DNA of 64,000 nt from Amaranthus tricolor (lineage: Eukaryota; Streptophyta; Magnoliopsida; Caryophyllales; Amaranthaceae): NCBI RefSeq assembly GCF_026212465.1, contig NC_080063.1:18956797-19020796 (forward strand), given 5' to 3'. Position numbers and translations under genes: made by a program. Each line of letters begins with the position of its first letter. Positions within the stretch are counted from its first letter, which is position 1. Shown one piece after another: positions 56,136 to 64,000 of the stretch. The notes beneath the pieces are model-generated. The model did no database searches. It had not been told where the DNA came from and saw only the letters and a program-made list of their open reading frames with translations.

Positions 56136-59100
56136 ATTTTTACCAATTCAAAACAACAACATTCAAGATTCTATTGTTGAAATTACATATTTCTTGCTCA
56201 CCAAACAATCAAATTATAAAGCTATGAATTTACAAGTAAAATAGTAGAAGAAATAGATCAAAATCACCTCATTTTTATTCCAAATTCACTAATCTAAAAT
56301 AGCTTACTATTATTTTTATTGAGCTTTTTAGATGTAGTCTATCAAATTCAAGGTGGGAGTATCAGCTAGTTGGATCACTTAGTGCGGTGGTGATGGTGGT
56401 GGCATGGCCGTCGATTAATATGAGTAAAGCGGTCTATCACAAAGGGTGTCGTGATCAGAGAGCCCCATTATTAGAAGGTCTTATAAATCTATTTTTATAC
56501 TTATTTGATTTATTATTTTAATCACTACGAATATATGTATACGATTTTACACGAGATTAATTAAGAAATAACCAAAATCACTAAACCATATTAACAAAAA
56601 GTATCATCGACATTTACCCAAATAAGCAAATATCCGTTGAAAATCTAAATGATTCCAATGCACTAATATACTAACCCGGTAACATAAAAATACCTCCATC
56701 TATTCTTTATCTCTAATTTAACAATTATTTTTCTAATTAAAAACTTGATATCTAGTCCATTTTTGAATTTGAATTTAATGAAAATTGCATTTTAATTCTT
56801 ATCATGATCTTCTATTAAAAAAATAATTAGAAATACTTTAAAAAAAAAGTAAAATGAAGAGAATGATATCAACATTAAAATTCAATAAATTCAAACTCAC
56901 AATTTACAAAATCAAGAAAATTAGACTAGTAGGTAGTACTTGTATTCAGTGTACATATAGCCTATAAATTATACTTTTTAGGTATGACTTTTTACGCAAT
57001 CTAATACGTAATTTTAATTATTTATATTAAACTATTCTTAATTAAAAATTATAAAAATTTGATATAATGAAAATATATGATTAGACGATTCAAAAGGATC
57101 TCACTAGACTATATTTTCCTTACACATTAACCGCAATATATAAATAAGCTTGAAAGATGAATAGTACTATTATGTGTAATGTAACAGCTATTTTAGAAGG
57201 TAGGAAGTATAAGAGTAAATTTGTCTCACTTTCTATTTTAGTATAAGTCTCATTAAATTTATCTAATTTAATTTCGGGTCATGTTTAACATACTTATTCA
57301 ATTGTCATTAAAATATTTAACTTACATTTTTATCTCAACTACATATTTTTTCTATCCTCCCGTAAAATAGCATTTTTCTTAATTTTTCCAATTATATTTG
57401 TAGTGAGGCAGTTTTGATGGTACAGAGGTACAAATTTACTCATGGTGTAGATTACTAAATATAGAAACCGAATTGGTTTACTAAATATGGAAACTTGTCA
57501 TCTTTCAGAACAAGTTACATCTGGTGATCAGATCTGCATAATTGCATGTGCAAACGCCTACTCCTTAAATTTACACCCTCTAATTTCATATGACTATAAG
57601 TCTTCTCATCTCTGCATATAATCACCGGCCAATAGTAACACAATAAATCTCAAGGGTGAGACATATAAACAATTCAAATTTTAATTAACCATTGATTTAA
57701 TATTTAATGTATTAATTAATTTTAACATTTAAAATAAAGGGTTGAACATTAAATTATTAAAAAGTGAGTATTTTAAATACAATACTAAAGACTACTTAAC
57801 TCAATTTATCTCAATAAAACTGTTTTAAATGACAATTTAAGTTAATCTCTATATTTGAAAATACATGAAATTAATAAAAATTAACACTAACAACTCAGTT
57901 TAATTATTGATATTAAACATAGATAATGTTAATTAAAAGTTAATGCAATTTAGTTTGGAAAATTGTTTGTCAATGTAATTAAATATATGTTTGTTCTACA
58001 ATATAATCATTTTGTTTGTCTTTCACAAAATTGATTCCTACTCATTAGGTATTCAAAAGTAGCATTAATTGCCAATGAAAATTGTAAAAAAAATAATATT
58101 TAAAAAAGTAAGCTTTGAAAATTAGGTCTTATTTTAATTGAAACAATACTTACCAAGTAGAAGTTTCACCATGTAAGATTTCACGTTCAATTCTCGTTGC
58201 TCTCTTTTTCTTTCACAACCAACTAACCCTGTATTATGAACAGTAGCAGCCGGATTCAGAACTCAAAATCTTGGGTTACACTAACGTGTTGAAGTAAATT
58301 AATAAAAGTTCAGAAAAATTTTGTCTGTATAATGAACAAAGCAAAAAATTTTTCATTACCCTAAATTGACCTATAAAAAATATCGCAATAATAATCTCAT
58401 ATCACTTTAAGTATAAAATGAAAAGGGCAGTATATGTCATCCACACCATATCGTACAAAGTTACAAGTTACAAGTTACAATAAGATCAAAGTTTGACGTA
58501 GTGAAATACTTCATCTGTTCTAAAATACTCACTACATTACGATTATTGAAACTACTTATCGTTCGAACTTATTTTATATACTACGACTTATATGTAAGAA
58601 AAATATATGCAAGTGGGATATTGGTTGAATCGTCTAAATGCAAACTTTCATAAATTAACTTTTTATAATTTTTAGATTTGCATATTTCAATACATAATGA
58701 TTAAAATAACAACTTAAATTATATATAAAGTCAAATATAGCAAGTATTGTGAAATGGAGAAAATACTGGTAAAAACAAAAGGAAAATTATTTTTTTAAAA
58801 CATGGGTAGCCTGTGCCACCCATAGTTATATGGTAGATCCGCCTTTGAGTATGAATAAGATTTATAATCGTGAAAATGATAAAACATTCTATAAAAATTA
58901 AATCTAAATATAATTTTTATTACCATTATTTTGTAACAGTAACCAAACGCCTCATAAAATTTATGTCATTACCATTAAGTAACAACTAAACACTTGGTTA
59001 GGGTTTTTCATTAGTATATATGTATAAAACTTAATGCCAATCTTCAAATTTTAAAAATACCCACCAATTTTTTCAGAACAAAATAAAAAAATAATGGCCT

Positions 59101-59504
59101 AACATAAATTGAGCAAGGGCTAATACTAGTATATAATGCTAAATAAAAAAAATGGCTTATGATATAATCAATCGAAAAATTACTTATGGAGAAGGTTATA
59201 CAAAAATAGAAAAGTTATTTTTATCAAAAAAATTTAAATAAAAACTATTGATGATATAATGTATACGAGTATTTATTTAATGGAGTATATACTTTTGTAA
59301 TAAATGCATATCAAAATAAATAAGTAGTGTAGATTCGAAGTAGATGAGGTGATGATAGAAGAAAGGAAGAGCAAAGGGAATGAGATCCAATGTATCGTTA
59401 ATTTTTAATTTTTTTGAAATAGCAAGTAATTAAATAAAAATTATATAAATTAAAGTACTAAGAGAAATATTATTTAAAGCCTTTTTAATTTATAAGGGCA
59501 CTAT
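56136..59504. other. AT-rich intergenic region right of tRNA-Glu
   Basis: No protein or RNA gene seen. It includes small patches that look like decayed repeats (58230-58330, 58800-58850) and a short (ACAAGTT)3-type repeat near 58460-58480. Confidence 0.5.
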
Positions 59505-59830
59505 ATGGTCAGATATTATTTGCTGTGAAATATTATTTTTAAATTGTTAAACCTTTGTATATTATTTGCTGACAGCACTCCTTTCCACATTTTAATCGGC
59601 TATTATAGGTACCGACCATTAAAGTGGAGTAGGGTAAGACCAACGTAGAAGCATAAGGAGGAGAAAAAGAGAGCGTAATGGCTAGTAGGTACTTATATTA
59701 GCTGGTTAAAACATGAAAAGGGATGTTGTCAGCAAATAATATACAAAGGTTGAATTATTTAAAAATAATCAATAGTAGGGATTATTCACAGCATATGGAC
59801 AATAGATAGGATTATTTTTGACAATTTTTT
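59505..59830. mobile_element. TIR MITE, copy B
   Basis: Long terminal inverted repeats are clear. The left arm has CCTTTGTATATTATTTGCTG then ACAGCACTCCTTTCC and TTTTAATCGGCTATTATAGG. The right arm, reverse-complemented, has CCTTTGTATATTATTTGCTG then ACAACATCCCTTTTC and TTTTAACCAGCTAATATAAG. The GCTGTGAA motif near both ends extends the arms outward. It is the better preserved relative of copy A at 48225-48540. Non-coding. Confidence 0.8.
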
Positions 59831-60149
59831 CAATATTTTGTTACTCTAATATTATTACGTGGCTTTTACTTATAGTGGAATTTAATTAGGAGTTTGGATA
59901 CATACAATTTCATCATTGTTAGTGTAAACACTAACAATTAGGTTTTCTGATTGACCGTTACTAAAAGATATCATGTGCAGCTTCACATAAATAAGAACTG
60001 CGCATGATATAATAAATAATTTTACTAGATTTTATTATAATCCAAAATCAAAAAATCATAAATCGTTGACCCATCAAAATAATAAACATTTAATAAAACT
60101 ATCAATATGATAATTAATGGGAATAAAAAAGGAAAAATCTTTGAATAAT

Positions 60150-60290
60150 AGTGGAAGAAAAGAGGATTGAAGTTGATGACAGAAGGTAGAGAGCACAAAG
60201 GAGTGAAATGCAGTCATATTTACTGTATATCAACCTTAGTGCTCTCTATCTTCTGTCAGCTTTCTTTAATTTTACCTCCTCTTTCAAATA
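60150..60290 (-). ncRNA. MIR157: MIR156/157 microRNA precursor
   Basis: The minus strand folds into a hairpin. The 5' arm 60258-60239 reads TGACAGAAGATAGAGAGCAC, the miR156/157-type mature sequence. The 3' arm (60194-60175, GCTCTCTACCTTCTGTCATC) pairs with it with a single A-C mismatch inside the duplex, and the lower stem continues with AAAGAGG against CCTCTTT. The segment CTCCTTTGTGCTCTCTA before the star strand matches MIR157 precursors as I recall them. miR156/157 represses SPL transcription factors and keeps plants juvenile (established knowledge). The plus strand also has a miR156-like arm, but with G instead of A at position 10 and the opposite loop order, so the minus strand is preferred. 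Confidence 0.88.
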
Positions 60291-60490
60291 ATAAATAAAT
60301 AAAAATTAAGTGTAAATAAAATATTTAACATATTTAAAAAAATTATAAAATTAGGAATAAGGGATAGTAATTATTCCTGCTGAGATGAACAAAGGGAAGA
60401 CTGAGAAATTTTATTTTTTTCATTTCATTTGCTTTGAGATATTGGTTGTTTGTGAATTGTTGGATGGAAGGGGAGTAGCACTACAGAACA

Positions 60491-60500
60491 CTATTTATAG
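60491..60500 (-). promoter_or_regulatory. TATA-like box upstream of the MIR156/157 precursor
   Basis: The minus strand reads CCCTATAAATAGTG here, a near-consensus plant TATA box about 230 bases upstream of the mature miRNA, placing a start near 60460. This supports minus-strand transcription. Inferred from sequence only. Confidence 0.45.
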
Positions 60501-60509
60501 GGAAGGATT

Positions 60510-63500
60510 GAGGAATTTGTACTTATTATGTCTATATTTGGCAGGTATGAATTCAAAATATTAGTAAGCCCATTTTTTACTTACATTTTAATGTGTAGTG
60601 AATAAATTCAATTATTGTTCTTCTATGTTATATTCTTATGATATTATGAGTTATACACAATATAATATTCTATTCTACTGATACAAATGTTAAAATAAGA
60701 ATTTTTTTAGGTATTTTCATATGGTGATTTTTAGTTTTTGATTTTTTCACGTGATAGTCTGGTAGATAAACGTTTTTTAATTTGTGTAGGACCTTAAGCT
60801 TTTAACTTTTCCATTTGATAAGTAGAATGATAATGTTTTTGCTAAATTTACGTTATTATTAACCATCATGATGATTTTTTTCATAAAAACAGACATCACA
60901 TCACAATCACCCTTATGGACATACGTTTCAAAAATTTATTGGAATAAGTATTTAATTTAACAAAAAAACTTAATCCTTTGTCTAGTTACGGAAAAATTGA
61001 AAACTCAAGATCACTATGCGGATTTAAAAGAATATTCATCCACCACGTGGAAAAGGCAAAAACTCAAAATTATACGTGGAATTTCCCATTATTTTGTAGA
61101 AAAATAAAAGATATGATTTTATATATCTTTAAAAATATTCTCCTTTAAGTGAATAATGCATGAAAATATTAATAATATATTATGAGAATAATGCACTAGA
61201 TATGGTGTCGTATATTTTTAGGCTAGCTGTCATGAAAGAAATCCTACTTTTAGTAGTATAATCCATTGATTTCATTTCTATTTTGACAGATTTGTTTGTC
61301 CAAGTCTTTTGGAAAAATAGAAAAGAAATTATCAGAATGTGTGGTGTATAGCCTGTAGATTGGATGTCCATTAAAATTTTAAGCACTAATTGTTTTTATT
61401 TCTACTCGTCGATTTTTTTAATCAATACGATCTGGTGCTTAAATTAAATTTACAAATTATGTAAATTTTTAGAAATATAATGTGTAATATTCACTAAAAT
61501 TGACAAGATTTCTAAAGCTATGTGGATAGTTATTAACAATTCAAGTAGTTGTAGTTCTAGTTGTAACGTGTAGGTTTGTACAATTAAAACTGTAAGAAAT
61601 TTAGATGTCTAAGCATTTTTAATATTAATATTGTTCGTTACAAGTGGTGGTTGTGGTAGCTATTGAAATATAATTAGTTGTTGACGAAAAAAAAAAAATC
61701 TTAAACCGTGATTTTTGATTTTAAAACGCTGCAAATTGTAAGGTTCAAAAAATCATTACATGCGCCATTAAATGATACTTAAACTATTCACCAAAAAATG
61801 ACATTTATTTCAAATTCGTTTTTACTTATCACAAATCAATGGTGGAATGAAAATCTTTCAACTACTAGACTAATAGTACGCATAATTGTACTCTTAATAT
61901 ATAATTTAATTTGATAAAAATTGATAAAGCCCAAATACAAAAATGCATATACAATTATTCCTAGTGTATTATATATACAAATGAAAATTAATTAAAGTCA
62001 AGATCAAATTTCTTGTTTTGTAATTGGAAAAATATATGGTATTTATTGCAAATCAACCATCAATTGGCTACATTTGGGAAAATTGAAGCAGAATGGCATG
62101 CATGGATATGTCTCATTCTTTGATAGCTAAATTTTCCCATTAATTCTGTCCCTATCAAACGTGCATGATATTGCAATTAATGATTATATATGACGTTGAA
62201 ATTATTATTATGATCTGAATAATCCTAGCCATTGGATTTTTATTTTCAAATTTTCATATTATGATCTGAATAAGTTTGGAGTTTTTCAACTTTAAACAAT
62301 AATATCACTGTATATATTTATTAAAATTTTCAGATTTTATCTCAGTTGGATAGTAAATAGCATATTGCCAGTCTTAAATAATACTATTTTCGTTCTTAAA
62401 GTTGCTTTCAATTGCTATTTTGGATTATTTAATTTGTTGTTTTCATAAAGAATTATTTTATTTATATCAACAATATAATTTTGGACAAAATTAACCTTGT
62501 CCATCCTTATTTTAATATTTTAATGATGATTATGATCCCTATATATCTTCTACTAACTTTATTTTAACATGTTTATATTGTTTATGATCCCCACATATTT
62601 TCCACTAACTCTATAAAAATATTTTAACATGCCTCTCAAACGATAATATTTTGGGCTGAAAGTCTTAAAGTGTAGGTGCAATACAAACTAATCTAATATT
62701 TGGTGTAAAATATCACACTTTAAGATAAAGATATATGAAATTTAAATTCGTGACATCTTTATTACATTAAGTTAACTTTTGATACCAAACTGAAACATAT
62801 AATTGAAGCCCCCACAATGTAGCATCCATAATTAATTTTCTCATATTTTCATGGAAGAGAGAAAAAGGAGTGACGTTTGAGATTAGATTAGGGCAACAAA
62901 TTCATGCTAGTTGCTTACAGATAAAGCATGAGAGGGTGAAAAAGAAAGCCGGAGAAGCCCTATTCACAAGACCATTATCTTTTTCATCTTTCCTTTCTAT
63001 CTTATGTCCCCTTTGTCTCCCATTCTTATTTTTATTTTATTTTATTTTCTATGTCAAAATTATCGGAAATCAATAAGGATGAGTAGAGTGTTCTTGAAAA
63101 ATTTGAGAGTCCAATCTAAAATTTTTGTTTTGCACCTTATTTATAGTATATATATTTATTTTATTAATAAATTTAATATATTTTTTTTGATTAACTATTT
63201 CTTATACAGGAGAAAAAGGGGATTCTGTGCAGTCGATCATCTCGCACACCCTCAAAGACCCCTCTGAATAAGTTTGCCTACATTTGACCCTTAAATTACA
63301 CCCTAGCAGAAAAGGCTGAGAGCCAATTTTTTTTTTTTTTTTTTGAAAAGTACTTAATAATTCACTGATAAAAATATCATACGACATCTACAACAGAGTA
63401 ACGATCAATACATAATACTTTTAATCAAACAAAAAGTCACGATCATCATAAAGATGATCTGACACTAAACTATTACCTTTATACCCACCATTTAATACTG

Positions 63501-64000
63501 ATTGAGAAAACAAATGTTTAAAATTACATTTCTATAAGCACTAAGCAAGAGTTAAATTACATTTAATACTCTTAAGTTGTACTTGAGAAACAAAGGAACT
63601 TTCCATTAATAGAAAGTGAACATTTCACCACATTTGGAAACCAAGAGTTAAATAGAAAGCTTTCATCATACATCACATGATCAGTGGATAATATTACATC
63701 TGGGGATCTGCCAATTACATGTGAAATTCTGTAGAATTAGCCTATCAATATAAAAATAATTAAAAAATATAAAAGTACTAATTTATGTTTGCCGACCAAC
63801 CTGAATTATAGCCTAAAAAATAGTTGGCCTGACAATTTTACCGCCCTTTGTACCATCTTTGATACTTCATCTTGACCAAATTCATCAATCGTACACGTAT
63901 TTGTAAATCCGTTTTATTATGCTTATTATATTTCATTTTTTTTATGTAATTTAATATGTTATTTTAATTATTTATGTATTAAATTATGCTCATTTAAAAT
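60510..64000. other. AT-rich distal region, no supported gene
   Basis: Very AT-rich, with many homopolymer runs (for example T17 near 63328-63344). The frames around 62870-63387 overlap one another and carry low-complexity peptides. Regulatory DNA of the MIR locus could lie in the left part. Nothing else can be supported. Confidence 0.5.

Noticed and set aside
62119..62159. Small hairpin TTTGATAG...CTATCAAA as a second miRNA candidate
   Set aside because: Only 8 paired bases around a 25-nt loop, with no extended stem and no match to a miRNA family I know.
62870..63387. Cluster of short frames near the right edge
   Set aside because: Mutually overlapping, on both strands, low complexity. No domain or splice pattern.

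Overview
This is a nuclear segment of a flowering-plant genome. It is AT-rich, its genes have many GT-AG introns, and short non-autonomous transposons fill introns and spacers. A plastid ribosomal protein with an N-terminal transit peptide shows that the DNA is nuclear. The repeat styles and the PSRP3 leader suggest a core eudicot, possibly Caryophyllales/Amaranthaceae. That placement is a weak inference made without any database search.

Layout. The window opens with what looks like the last coding exon of an unidentified plus-strand gene (790-868). From 2413 to 38878 runs a very large plus-strand gene that I could resolve into 48 coding exons (2,307 residues). It encodes the plant HEATR5/Laa1-type HEAT-repeat protein SWEETIE. 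Next come ATR3, a cytosolic NADPH-dependent diflavin reductase (40800-47598, 12 coding exons, 621 residues), and PSRP3, a two-exon chloroplast 30S ribosomal protein (48673-50243). A compact IST1-like ESCRT regulator lies on the minus strand (51306-53805, 4 exons, 194 residues). The right 10 kb has no protein gene that I can support. It holds an intact tRNA-Glu(CTC) gene (56056-56127) and a minus-strand MIR156/157 precursor (mature arm 60239-60258) with a TATA-like box upstream.

The genes are functionally unrelated housekeeping or regulatory loci: endosome/TGN sorting and sugar homeostasis (SWEETIE), cytosolic Fe-S assembly (ATR3), plastid translation (PSRP3), MVB/ESCRT sorting (IST1-like), cytosolic translation (tRNA-Glu) and developmental timing (miR156/157). 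Nothing suggests that they form one pathway.

Mobile DNA: a TIR MITE family with two diverged copies (about 48.2 and 59.5 kb); a foldback MITE with a perfect 23-bp core in the IST1 intron; a family related by gagacggtctc-type ends (four copies between 47.9 and 53.0 kb); a hAT-like MITE in SWEETIE intron 2; a SINE-like element with a Pol III box B in SWEETIE intron 39; and several SINE tails.

I did not find an obviously new biological system. The observations most worth checking are an 89-residue tandem duplication in the acidic tail of SWEETIE, a 35-codon in-phase candidate cassette exon in its intron 12, a probable GC-AG intron, the MIR156/157 locus, and the IST1-domain-only protein.
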